From Novosphingobium kaempferiae (lineage in GTDB: Bacteria > Pseudomonadota > Alphaproteobacteria > Sphingomonadales > Sphingomonadaceae), in NCBI RefSeq assembly GCF_021227995.1, contig NZ_CP089301.1:806001-870000 (forward strand): 64,000 nucleotides of DNA, given 5' to 3'. Positions 17,443-25,196 of this stretch are shown one piece after another. Positions within the stretch are counted from its first letter, which is position 1. Every line of letters begins with the position of its first letter. Position numbers and translations under genes: made by a program. Under the pieces are notes generated by a model that had not been told where the DNA came from, did not search any database, and worked only from the letters and a program-made list of their open reading frames with translations.

Positions 17443-18534
17443 ATGGCCGCCGACCGCTTCCGCCGCCTGCTGCTTCCCGGCCTCGCGTTCAAGGCGGTGG
17501 TCATCGGCGGCGGCTATGCGACGGGGCGCGAGATCGCGGAATTCTTCCTCCCCGCCGGACCGTGGGGCGGATTGGCCGCAATGATGCTGGCGACGGTGAT
17601 CTGGTCGGTGGTCGCAGCCGCCACTTTTCGCTTCGCACACGCTGTCGGCGCACGCGACTACAGGCACTTCTTCAAGTCGCTGTTGGGCCGGGCCTGGATC
17701 CTGTTCGAGGTCGCCTATGGCCTGTTCGTGATCATCATCCTCGCTGTGTTCGGCGCCGCGGCGGGAGCGATCGCACAGGCGATGCTCGCCGCCCCGGCCC
17801 TGCTAGGCACGTGCGCGCTCATGCTGGGCATCGTCGGCTGCGTGGCTTTCGGCAATGCCGGAGTCGAGCGGGTGTTCCTGTGGGTCTCGGTGCTTCTATA
17901 CGCCACCTACGGCGCGTTCCTTTACCTCTCGGTGTCGTCCACGGGAGAGCGCATCGCCGCCGCTTTCGCCGCAGCGCCGCCGCCGTCCGGAGACTGGGCA
18001 TTGGGCGGCGTGACCTATGCCGGATACAACATCGTCGGCGCCGTGATCGTGCTGCCGGTGACCCGCCACTTCCGCAGCGGCCGCGATGCCGTCGCCGCAG
18101 GGCTCCTTGCCGGGCCGCTGGCCATGGCTCCGGCGCTGCTGTTCTTCGCGGGAATGACCGCTTTCCTGCCGGAGATCGCAAGTGCCGTCCTGCCCTCGGA
18201 CGACATCCTCTCGCGCCTCGGCCATCCGGCGTTCCACGTCCTGTTCCAGGCGATGATCTTCGCCGCGCTGCTGGAAAGCGGGACCGGCGCGGTCCACGCC
18301 ATCAACGAGCGTATCGCCCGCACCGGTATCACCCTGTCCCGCGCGCGCCGCGCCGGAGCGGCGCTGCTGTTGCTCGCCCCCTGCATGCTGGTAGCCGACC
18401 GCATCGGCCTCGTCAGCCTGATCGCCTCGGGCTACCGCGTCCTCGCCTGGACGCTGATCGCCATCTACGTCGTTCCGCTCATGGCGATGGCGGTATTCCG
18501 CCGCCGCCCCTTCCCGCTTCCGGAGACGCCTTGA
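17443..18534 (+). CDS. YkvI-type inner membrane protein, putative transporter
   Basis: A 363-residue protein with about ten hydrophobic helices. It begins PGLAFKAVVIGGGYATGREI, with an early Gly-rich GGGYATGREIAEF segment typical of the YkvI family, which resembles the APC/LeuT-like amino acid transporters. A broken first helix of that kind usually forms part of the substrate site. It lies directly after dgcN and overlaps the next hydrolase gene by one base, so an amino acid carrier for D-glutamate or the peptide product is plausible. It would be a second inner membrane route beside the POT-like protein. The substrate is not known. Confidence 0.75.
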   Translation: MAADRFRRLLLPGLAFKAVVIGGGYATGREIAEFFLPAGPWGGLAAMMLATVIWSVVAAATFRFAHAVGARDYRHFFKSLLGRAWILFEVAYGLFVIIILAVFGAAAGAIAQAMLAAPALLGTCALMLGIVGCVAFGNAGVERVFLWVSVLLYATYGAFLYLSVSSTGERIAAAFAAAPPPSGDWALGGVTYAGYNIVGAVIVLPVTRHFRSGRDAVAAGLLAGPLAMAPALLFFAGMTAFLPEIASAVLPSDDILSRLGHPAFHVLFQAMIFAALLESGTGAVHAINERIARTGITLSRARRAGAALLLLAPCMLVADRIGLVSLIASGYRVLAWTLIAIYVVPLMAMAVFRRRPFPLPETP

Positions 18535-20117
18535 TGAGACTGCGCGCGCTTCTCGCCCTGCCCCTGCTCGCTGTCGCCCCCATCCCAGCCACGCCCGCGG
18601 TTGCCGCCCCGCCCGCAGACCTCGACACGCGGATCGAACAGTTGCGCGAGGCCTCCGGCACGCCCGGCATGGCCGTCGCCATCGTCGAGCAGGGCCAGGT
18701 CGTCCTCGCCAAAGGCTACGGCCTGCGCAGGCTGGGCGCGCCCGAGAAGGTCGACGCCGACACGCTGTTCATGATCGGGTCCACCGGCAAGGCCTTCACT
18801 TCCGCCGCGCTCGCCACGCTGGTCGATGCGGGCAAGATCGGCTGGGACGACAAGGTGATCGACCACCTGCCGGGCTTCCAGATGTACGACCCCTGGGTCA
18901 CGCGCGAGATCACGGTGCGCGACCTTCTTGTCCACCGCAGCGGGCTGGGCCTCGGCGCGGGAGACCTGCTGATGGTCCCGCGCGGCAAGCTCTCCCGCGC
19001 GGAAACGGTGGCGCGGCTACGCTACATCAAGCCCGCGACGAGCTTCCGCAGCGGCTATGCCTACGACAACATCCTCTACATTGTCGCGGGCGCGCTGATC
19101 GAGCAGGTGAGCGGGCAGCCCTGGGAAGAGTACATGCGCGACCATGTCTTCGCGCCCGCCGGCCTGCGCAACGCCACGGCAGAGATGGAGCGCCAGCTCA
19201 CCACCCCCGACCGCGCGCAGCCCCATGCACGCTATGGCGGCGCGGTGCGTGGGACCGGGCCGATGAAGCTGCTCGACGAGCGTGACCGGCTGGGACAGGC
19301 GGGAGCGCCCGCCGGCCTCATCGCCGCCAGCGCCGCCGACCTCGCCCGCTGGCTGCAGATCCAGCTTGCCCACGGCGCCTTGCCCGAAGGAAAGGGTCGC
19401 CTGTTCAGCGAGGCGGCGAGCAACGAAATGTGGGCGCCGGTGACGCCGATGCCGATCAGCCCGATGCCCGCCCCCGTCGAAGCCGCGACGCCGGGCTTCG
19501 ACGCCTATGCGCTCGGCTGGGAGGTGCGCGACTACAGGGGCTCGAAGATCGTATGGCACGCAGGGGGCCTATTCGGCTTTACCACCGTTGTTGTGATGAT
19601 CCCCGAGCGCGACGTCGGCTTCGCCATCACCATCAACAGCGAGGAGATCGAGCCGCGCTACGGGCTGATGTACGAGTTGATCGACCATTACCTCGGCCTT
19701 CCCTCCCAGGACTGGCCCACCCGCTTTGGCCAATATCGCCGCGCGCGCATCGCTGCGGCCGAGGAGGCGGTGAAGCAGCAGGCGGCAGCGCCCGCGAAGA
19801 TCGGCCCCTCGCTGTCACGGGCGCGTTACGCCGGCAGCTACGAGGATGCTTGGTACGGCACCTTAAAGGTCGGATCGGATGAGAAGGGTCTTACCGTGGA
19901 CTTCACGACGACGCCGGGGATGACAGGGCGGCTGACGCACTACCAGTACGACACTTTCGTCGCGAAATTCAACGACGCCGGGATCGAGCCAGCCTACCTC
20001 ACCTTCGGTCTCGACGCCGATGGCAAGGTTGCGCGGGTCACCGCCAAGCCGGTCTCGCCGATCGCCGATTTCAGTTTCGACTACGGCGATCTGCTGTTCG
20101 AGCCTGCTGAACAGTAA
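18534..20117 (+). CDS. secreted serine hydrolase, beta-lactamase/D-aminopeptidase fold with DUF3471-like tail
   Basis: A 527-residue exported enzyme. The signal peptide ends near TPAVAA. The class C beta-lactamase-like domain has the nucleophile in MIGSTGKAFTS (S-x-x-K), a YDN in YAYDNILYIVAG at the Y-x-N position, and WHAGGLFGF as the H-x-G triad. The C-terminal ~130 residues (SRARYAGSYEDAWYGTLKV onward) resemble the lipocalin-like DUF3471 tail seen in such hydrolases. It is the second enzyme of this fold in the locus and lacks the membrane tail of the first, so it may act on soluble peptides in the periplasm. The ATG overlaps the preceding TGA (TGATG). Confidence 0.85.
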   Translation: MRLRALLALPLLAVAPIPATPAVAAPPADLDTRIEQLREASGTPGMAVAIVEQGQVVLAKGYGLRRLGAPEKVDADTLFMIGSTGKAFTSAALATLVDAGKIGWDDKVIDHLPGFQMYDPWVTREITVRDLLVHRSGLGLGAGDLLMVPRGKLSRAETVARLRYIKPATSFRSGYAYDNILYIVAGALIEQVSGQPWEEYMRDHVFAPAGLRNATAEMERQLTTPDRAQPHARYGGAVRGTGPMKLLDERDRLGQAGAPAGLIAASAADLARWLQIQLAHGALPEGKGRLFSEAASNEMWAPVTPMPISPMPAPVEAATPGFDAYALGWEVRDYRGSKIVWHAGGLFGFTTVVVMIPERDVGFAITINSEEIEPRYGLMYELIDHYLGLPSQDWPTRFGQYRRARIAAAEEAVKQQAAAPAKIGPSLSRARYAGSYEDAWYGTLKVGSDEKGLTVDFTTTPGMTGRLTHYQYDTFVAKFNDAGIEPAYLTFGLDADGKVARVTAKPVSPIADFSFDYGDLLFEPAEQ

Positions 20118-20594
20118 TTTCGAGGATTGCGAAATCCTGCGCAGACATTGAAAAATCGAGGTTATCGATACACGGTGAAATGGCTGTTTCGACGCCATCA
20201 CGCCTGGCGGCGTCTTGTGGGGTATTCAATACACCTAACCTAAATGAATGACCGGTCAGGAGCCCATCAAACTGAGCCGCTGTACGGTGACAGGCGCGCA
20301 CTGCCGCACAACCGTTAGAAAAATAGGAAAGCGTGGTTCGGCGTGAAGGACAATTGATACGGACACTGCGCAGAAGATTGAATTGGTCGCGAAGTGCCGG
20401 GATAGCGACCGTCCGCACCTGAGGGTTAGGATTTTGCTCCTGAATGGCCACAAAGGGTCGAATGATCCCAAACTGAAACGCACCCGGAATCATCGATTTT
20501 CCGTCTGCATGGGAAGAGAAACCTAGAATTTCCCCGAGACAGCATACGCCAACCATGCAGTGATAACGCTTCGCTCTCACAGGTTGCGTGCTAG
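20118..20594. other. 477-bp gap after the D-amino-acid locus
   Basis: A leftward open frame of 169 codons covers this stretch, but its product looks like noise and it overlaps the end of the hydrolase gene. I see one copy of the dispersed repeat (20405-20460) and no clear promoter or terminator. Confidence 0.45.
20405..20460 (+). repeat. dispersed intergenic repeat, copy B
   Basis: This copy reads GACCGTCCGCACCTGAGGG, a variable middle, CTGAATGGCC and a closing GGGTCG. It aligns by eye with the copies at 7451, 29785, 52285 and 54565, in the same orientation. Confidence 0.45.
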
Positions 20595-21530
20595 ATGGCT
20601 AAGGTGAACTTGCTCAATTGCGAAATACTCGACCTCAGGGCGCTCGTCGCGGTTGCCGAAGGCCGCAGTTTCCTGCGTGCTGCGCAGCGACTGAACCTGT
20701 CTCAGCCCGCGCTGAGCCGCCGAGTTCAGAAACTTGAGGCACTAATCGGCGAGGCCCTGTTCGAGCGGAGTACCCGTAGTGTCCGGCTTACGCCGGCAGG
20801 CCAGCAGATCATGCCGCTAGTCCGGCGCCTGCTCGATGAGATCGACAATTCGCTTCTTGGCAAGATGGCGGTCGGTGAGCGGCAGGAAGGACGCATCGTG
20901 CTGGCAAGCGTGCCGAGTGCTACGGTCCGCTTCCTTCCCGAAGTTCTGGAGCAATTTGGGCGTGACTACCGCAACGTGCGAGTACGCGTGCTGGACCTGT
21001 CGGCGACCGAATGCGCCGAAGCAGTCCGCACGGGCGAGGCGGAATTTGCGATCGCCCTTCCCGTCTCAAGAGATTCTGACTTGGTTTACGAACCGCTTTA
21101 CGACGATCACTATGGGCTGGTGTGTCGCAAGGACGATCCGCTGGCGGCGCTGAAAAACCCGCGCTGGGAAGACTTGCTTGGGCAGCGGCTGGTCACGATC
21201 CATGCGGGGAGCGGCAACCGCACCACACTGGATGCAGGGCTGGCACCCTTGAAGCTGGACTTGCGGTGGTTCTACGAGGTCACGCGGCTCAGTTCGGCGC
21301 TGGCGCTGGTCAATGCCGGGCTTGGCCCGTCCGTTCTGCCGAGGCTCGCGTGCGAAGGACCGGAGGCGCGCGATCTCGTCTGGAAGCCGCTGCAGGGCGC
21401 TACGATCTTCCGGACGCTGGGGGTGCTTCGCCGCCCGTCGGTGGAGCTTTCACCCGCGGCCAGCCGCCTGCTCGCGCTCATCTCCGACGCCTGGCGCGTG
21501 CGGCGCAAAGACGACGCCGGTCCAGCGTGA
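20595..21530 (+). CDS. LysR-family transcriptional regulator
   Basis: A 311-residue regulator. The winged helix-turn-helix is in residues ~10-70 (SFLRAAQRLNLSQPALSRRV, then FERSTRSVRLTPAGQQ), followed by the two-lobe effector domain with the expected LASVPSATVRFLPEVLEQF opening. It is convergent with the dicarboxylate symporter gene, and the two coding regions overlap by 81 bases at their 3' ends. It may control that symporter or the lipoprotein/MFS pair further right. The effector is unknown. Confidence 0.9.
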   Translation: MAKVNLLNCEILDLRALVAVAEGRSFLRAAQRLNLSQPALSRRVQKLEALIGEALFERSTRSVRLTPAGQQIMPLVRRLLDEIDNSLLGKMAVGERQEGRIVLASVPSATVRFLPEVLEQFGRDYRNVRVRVLDLSATECAEAVRTGEAEFAIALPVSRDSDLVYEPLYDDHYGLVCRKDDPLAALKNPRWEDLLGQRLVTIHAGSGNRTTLDAGLAPLKLDLRWFYEVTRLSSALALVNAGLGPSVLPRLACEGPEARDLVWKPLQGATIFRTLGVLRRPSVELSPAASRLLALISDAWRVRRKDDAGPA

Positions 21531-22724
21531 GATCAGCAGCGAAGCGCTGACATTGGCGATGCCGCTGGTGATTGCGCGGATTTCGGACATAAGGCGGTCC
21601 ACCGCGATAAGCATCGCAGCCGAGGCGACGGGAATGTCCGGCATGACCGAGAGCGTCAGCAGCAACGCCGAAAAGCCGCTGCCGATGATGCCGGCCGCAG
21701 CCTTCGAGGTGACGAGCATCAGCGCAAGATAGGCGACGATGCGCTCGGCCGAAAGGTCGTGCCCGGTGACTTCTGCAAGGAACATCGTGGCGACGATCAG
21801 ATAGACTGCAGTACCCGCTAGATTGAGCGTATAGCCCAGCGGGACCGTAAGACCGACGATGCTGCGCGGGCAGCCCAGCGTCTCCAGCTTGGCGATCAGG
21901 CGCGGCAGCACCACTTCGGTGGACGAGGTACCCAGAACGACTACAATCTCGTCCCGGAAGGTACGGCCCAGGGTTCGTATCCTCAGGCCCGTCGTGATGC
22001 GCACGGAGGCGAGCAGGATAACCGCCAACATCAGGCAGCCGGTCGCCAGCGTAGCGATCATCAGGCTGAGCGAACCGATGAATTCCAGGCCATAGGTGCC
22101 GACAGTGAACGCCAGTGCGCCGAATGCGCCCACCGGCGCGGCGCGGATCAGGAACCCGAAGATCGCGAATTGCAGCTTGGTCATTGCCTCGATCCCGCGG
22201 ATCAGGGGCTGGGCATGGTCCCTGATCTGGAGCAGTCCGAAGCCGACGAGCCCGGCGACCAGAAGAACGGGCAGCACGTCTCCGCTGGTAAACGCCGAAA
22301 AAAGCGTTTCGGGTATCATTCGAATGAGGAAGTCGCCGGGTCCTGCAATGCCGCGCACGCCCAGCTGCCTCTGCATCTCCTCCAGCGCGGCGGAGGGCGG
22401 TGGAATGTCCAGACCCTGTCCGGGCTTGAACAGGGTAACCGCGATCAATCCGCATAGCAGCGCCACTGCCGTGATTGCAAGGAACAGGGCGATGCTGCGC
22501 AGAAGCGTGCGCCCGACGCCCCGCGCTTCGCCCTGCCGGACGATGCCTTCGACGATCGTACAGAATATGACCGGCGGCACCATCATCCGCATGGCCTTGA
22601 CGAAGGCCACGCCCAGGGGCGCCAGTTCTACCCCGAAACTGGGCCACAGCCAGCCGACCAGCGCGCCCGCGGCGATGCCGATTAGCATCTGGACGTAGAG
22701 CCGGCGCAGGATCGCTAGGATCAT
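21450..22724 (-). CDS. DAACS-family dicarboxylate/amino acid:cation symporter (DctA-like)
   Basis: A 424-residue inner membrane symporter. Family motifs are MVPPVIFCTIVEGI in the early helices, the first hairpin GTSSTEVVLPRLIAKLETLG, VPLGYTLNLAGTAVYL in helix 7, and DRLMSEIRAITS in helix 8. The N-[LM]-D-G-T motif that helps hold the coupling ion normally has Asp; here it reads NLAGT. The helix 8 residues are closer to DctA (C4-dicarboxylates) than to GltP. The last ~25 residues run antisense to the end of the LysR gene. It is divergent from the binding lipoprotein gene at 22891 and probably supplies organic acids or acidic amino acids. Confidence 0.88.
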   Translation of the reverse strand: MILAILRRLYVQMLIGIAAGALVGWLWPSFGVELAPLGVAFVKAMRMMVPPVIFCTIVEGIVRQGEARGVGRTLLRSIALFLAITAVALLCGLIAVTLFKPGQGLDIPPPSAALEEMQRQLGVRGIAGPGDFLIRMIPETLFSAFTSGDVLPVLLVAGLVGFGLLQIRDHAQPLIRGIEAMTKLQFAIFGFLIRAAPVGAFGALAFTVGTYGLEFIGSLSLMIATLATGCLMLAVILLASVRITTGLRIRTLGRTFRDEIVVVLGTSSTEVVLPRLIAKLETLGCPRSIVGLTVPLGYTLNLAGTAVYLIVATMFLAEVTGHDLSAERIVAYLALMLVTSKAAAGIIGSGFSALLLTLSVMPDIPVASAAMLIAVDRLMSEIRAITSGIANVSASLLISRWTGVVFAPHAPGVGDEREQAAGRG

Positions 22725-22890
22725 CGAAGCGCGCCCACCATGAATTTATGCGCCTGACGCATAAAGTGCGCCGATCGTTGCATTGGATGAAAGGCACATA
22801 TTCTGACTTTCTATAGGCGTCGCGGAGGCTCTGCAGCCTTTGCCAACGATTGGCGTGCCTTGTCGCGTCCAGCAAGCAGAGAGAGGATAC

Positions 22891-23763
22891 ATGAAAGTTC
22901 CATCTATCGTGCTCCCGCGTGTTCGCAAGACGCAGGAAAAGCTGAGCCGCAGATTGGCCATGCTGCTGCTGCCGGCCGCAGCGCTCGCGGGGTGTGCCGC
23001 GAACACCCCCGCCGGCACGCAGGCAGAAGCGCCGACGCAGCCGCAGAAGGAACTGCGGGTCATGACCTCGGGCGGCTTCACCTCCGCTTTTGCGCTCCTG
23101 TCCCAACAGTATGAGCGCGAAACCGGCATCCACATCGTCACCGAACACGGCCCCTCGATGGGCGACACGCCGCAGGCGATCCCCAACCGCCTTGCTCGCA
23201 AGGAGCCCGCCGACGTCGTGATCCTGGCGCGTTCCTCGCTGGACAAGCTGACTTCGGGCGGTTCCATCGTGCCGAGTACGGAAACCGATCTTGTTCTTTC
23301 CAAGATCGCCGTTGCCGTGAAGGCCGGCGCTCCGGCCCCGGATATCAGCACCCCCGCAGCGGTGCGCTCGGCGCTGCTGGCTGCCAAGTCGGTGGCATGG
23401 TCGGACAGCGCCTCGGGCGTCTATATCCAGACGACCATGCTCGACAAGCTTGGCGTCGCCGATCAGGTCCGTCCCAAAGGCCGCATGATTCCCGCCACGC
23501 CCGTCGGCCAGATCGTCGCCAGCGGCCAGGCACAAATCGGTTTTCAGCAGCTCAGCGAACTCAAGCCCGTGAAGGGCATCCGCATCGTCGGGCTGCTGCC
23601 GGCTGAACTGCAGAAGGTCACGGCCTTCTCCGCCGGCGTCGTTTCCTATTCGCCCCACCCTGCCGAAGCGAAGGCGCTGATCGCGTACCTCGCCTCTCCC
23701 AAAGCCTATGCCGTGATCCGTGAAAGCGGGCTCGAGCCAGCATCGCAGAAGGTCCAGCCATGA
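22891..23763 (+). CDS. periplasmic binding lipoprotein, ModA-like solute-binding fold
   Basis: A 290-residue protein starting at an ATG preceded by GAGAGGA. Its signal ends in a lipobox (LPAAALAGC), so it should be an outer- or inner-membrane-tethered lipoprotein. The mature part (ELRVMTSGGFTSAFALL, ADVVILARSSLDKLTSGG, later GFQQLSELKPVKGI) matches the substrate-binding domains related to molybdate ModA and organic-acid binding proteins. No ABC permease or ATPase gene is nearby. Instead the stop overlaps the start of an MFS symporter, which suggests a binding protein that hands an organic acid to an MFS carrier, or a sensing role. The ligand is unknown. Confidence 0.8.
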   Translation: MKVPSIVLPRVRKTQEKLSRRLAMLLLPAAALAGCAANTPAGTQAEAPTQPQKELRVMTSGGFTSAFALLSQQYERETGIHIVTEHGPSMGDTPQAIPNRLARKEPADVVILARSSLDKLTSGGSIVPSTETDLVLSKIAVAVKAGAPAPDISTPAAVRSALLAAKSVAWSDSASGVYIQTTMLDKLGVADQVRPKGRMIPATPVGQIVASGQAQIGFQQLSELKPVKGIRIVGLLPAELQKVTAFSAGVVSYSPHPAEAKALIAYLASPKAYAVIRESGLEPASQKVQP

Positions 23764-25079
23764 CCCAAGCTTCCATCGCATACCCCCAAGAGGGGACTCC
23801 GGGCATGTCTCCGGCGTCCCGCAGTTCGGCCTTCAAGTCGATCTTCATCGTTGCCAGCGGCAACTTCCTGGAGATGTTCGACTTCATGGTGTTCGGCTAT
23901 TACGCCACTTACATCTCGAAGGCGTTTTTTCCTACCGGCAGCGAATTCGCCTCGCTCATGCTGACGCTGATGACTTTCGGCGCGGGCTTCCTGATGCGTC
24001 CGGTAGGCGCGCTGGTGCTGGGCGCGTACATCGATAATCACGGACGCCGCAAGGGTCTGCTGCTGACGCTCGGCCTCATGGCGCTGGGTACGCTGGCGAT
24101 CGCCATCACCCCCACTTATGCCCAGATCGGCCTTGCCGCGCCGATCATCATCCTTATCGGTCGCCTCGTGCAGGGCCTTTCAGCTGGTGTCGAAGTCGGC
24201 GGCGTTTCGGTCTATCTGAACGAGATCGCTCCGCCGCACCGCAAGGGCTTCTTCTGCTCGTGGCAGTCGGCAAGCCAGCAGGCTGCGGTTGTCTTCGCCG
24301 CGCTGATCGGCCTGCTGGTGTCGACCTCGCTCGATCCCGAGACGATGCAGGCATGGGGCTGGCGCGTACCGTTCATCATCGGCTGCGTGATGATCCCGTT
24401 CCTTTTCATAATCCGTCGTCACATGGAAGAGACCGAGGCGTTCCTCAACCGCAAGGAGCACCCGCAGCTCAACCGGATCGTGGGCATCGTGGCCGCCAAT
24501 TGGGGCCTTGTGTTAAAGGGCACGCTGATGGCCGTGATGACGACCGTGTTCTTCTACATGATCACCGCCTACACCCCGACCTTCGGCAGCAAGGAACTGG
24601 CCCTTTCCTCGGGTGAGAGCCTCTTCGTCACCGCCTGCGTCGGTCTGACCAACTTCACGCTGCTGCCGATCATGGGCGCGCTTTCGGACAAGGTCGGTCG
24701 CAAGCCGCTGCTGATCACCGCGACGCTGCTGGGTGCCATTCTCGCCTATCCGCTGATGAGCTGGCTCGTCTCTGCGCCCAGCTTCGGGCGCCTGCTGACG
24801 GTCGAACTGCTACTGGCGGCGATCTATGCCACCTACAACGGAGCCTTCATCGTCTACCTGACCGAGATCATCCCGGCGCATGTCCGCACCGTCGGCTTCA
24901 GCCTGGCCTACAGCCTGGCGACCGCGATCTTCGGCGGCTTCACCCCCGCGATCAGCACCGCGCTGATCGGCGCCACCGGTGACAAGGCGATCCCGGGCGC
25001 ATGGTGCGCCGCAGCGGCCTTGCTGTCATTGATCGCGCTTCTGGTCGGGGCGCAGCGCGCCCGCTGGGCCAAGGCTTGA
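23760..25079 (+). CDS. MFS organic-acid:proton symporter, citrate/tricarballylate type
   Basis: A 439-residue inner membrane carrier of the metabolite:H+ symporter branch. Landmarks are NFLEMFDFMVFGYYATYI in helix 1, the long R-P-x-G-A loop (FLMRPVGALVLGAYIDNHGR) and the GRLVQGLSAGVEVGGVSVYL segment in helix 4-5. These resemble citrate (CitA/CitH) and tricarballylate (TcuC) carriers. The ATG overlaps the stop of the lipoprotein gene (ATGA), so both are made together. A GC-rich hairpin follows. Substrate specificity cannot be fixed from sequence. Confidence 0.87.
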   Translation: MTQASIAYPQEGTPGMSPASRSSAFKSIFIVASGNFLEMFDFMVFGYYATYISKAFFPTGSEFASLMLTLMTFGAGFLMRPVGALVLGAYIDNHGRRKGLLLTLGLMALGTLAIAITPTYAQIGLAAPIIILIGRLVQGLSAGVEVGGVSVYLNEIAPPHRKGFFCSWQSASQQAAVVFAALIGLLVSTSLDPETMQAWGWRVPFIIGCVMIPFLFIIRRHMEETEAFLNRKEHPQLNRIVGIVAANWGLVLKGTLMAVMTTVFFYMITAYTPTFGSKELALSSGESLFVTACVGLTNFTLLPIMGALSDKVGRKPLLITATLLGAILAYPLMSWLVSAPSFGRLLTVELLLAAIYATYNGAFIVYLTEIIPAHVRTVGFSLAYSLATAIFGGFTPAISTALIGATGDKAIPGAWCAAAALLSLIALLVGAQRARWAKA

Positions 25080-25099
25080 TCTTTTCGCTCTCCCAACCG

Positions 25100-25135
25100 C
25101 CGTGCGGGTCGTCTTTCCGAAGATGGCCCGCACGG
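25100..25135 (+). terminator. GC-rich hairpin after the MFS symporter gene
   Basis: CCGTGCGGG (25100-25108) pairs perfectly with CCCGCACGG (25127-25135) around an 18-base loop. No T-run follows. It lies 20 bases beyond the stop codon and is the likely end of the lipoprotein-MFS transcript. Confidence 0.5.
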
Positions 25136-25196
25136 TTCCCATAATTGACACAATAAAGAAGCGGGTCGCAAAGCTCCGCTCTCGAGAGAGGATCCC

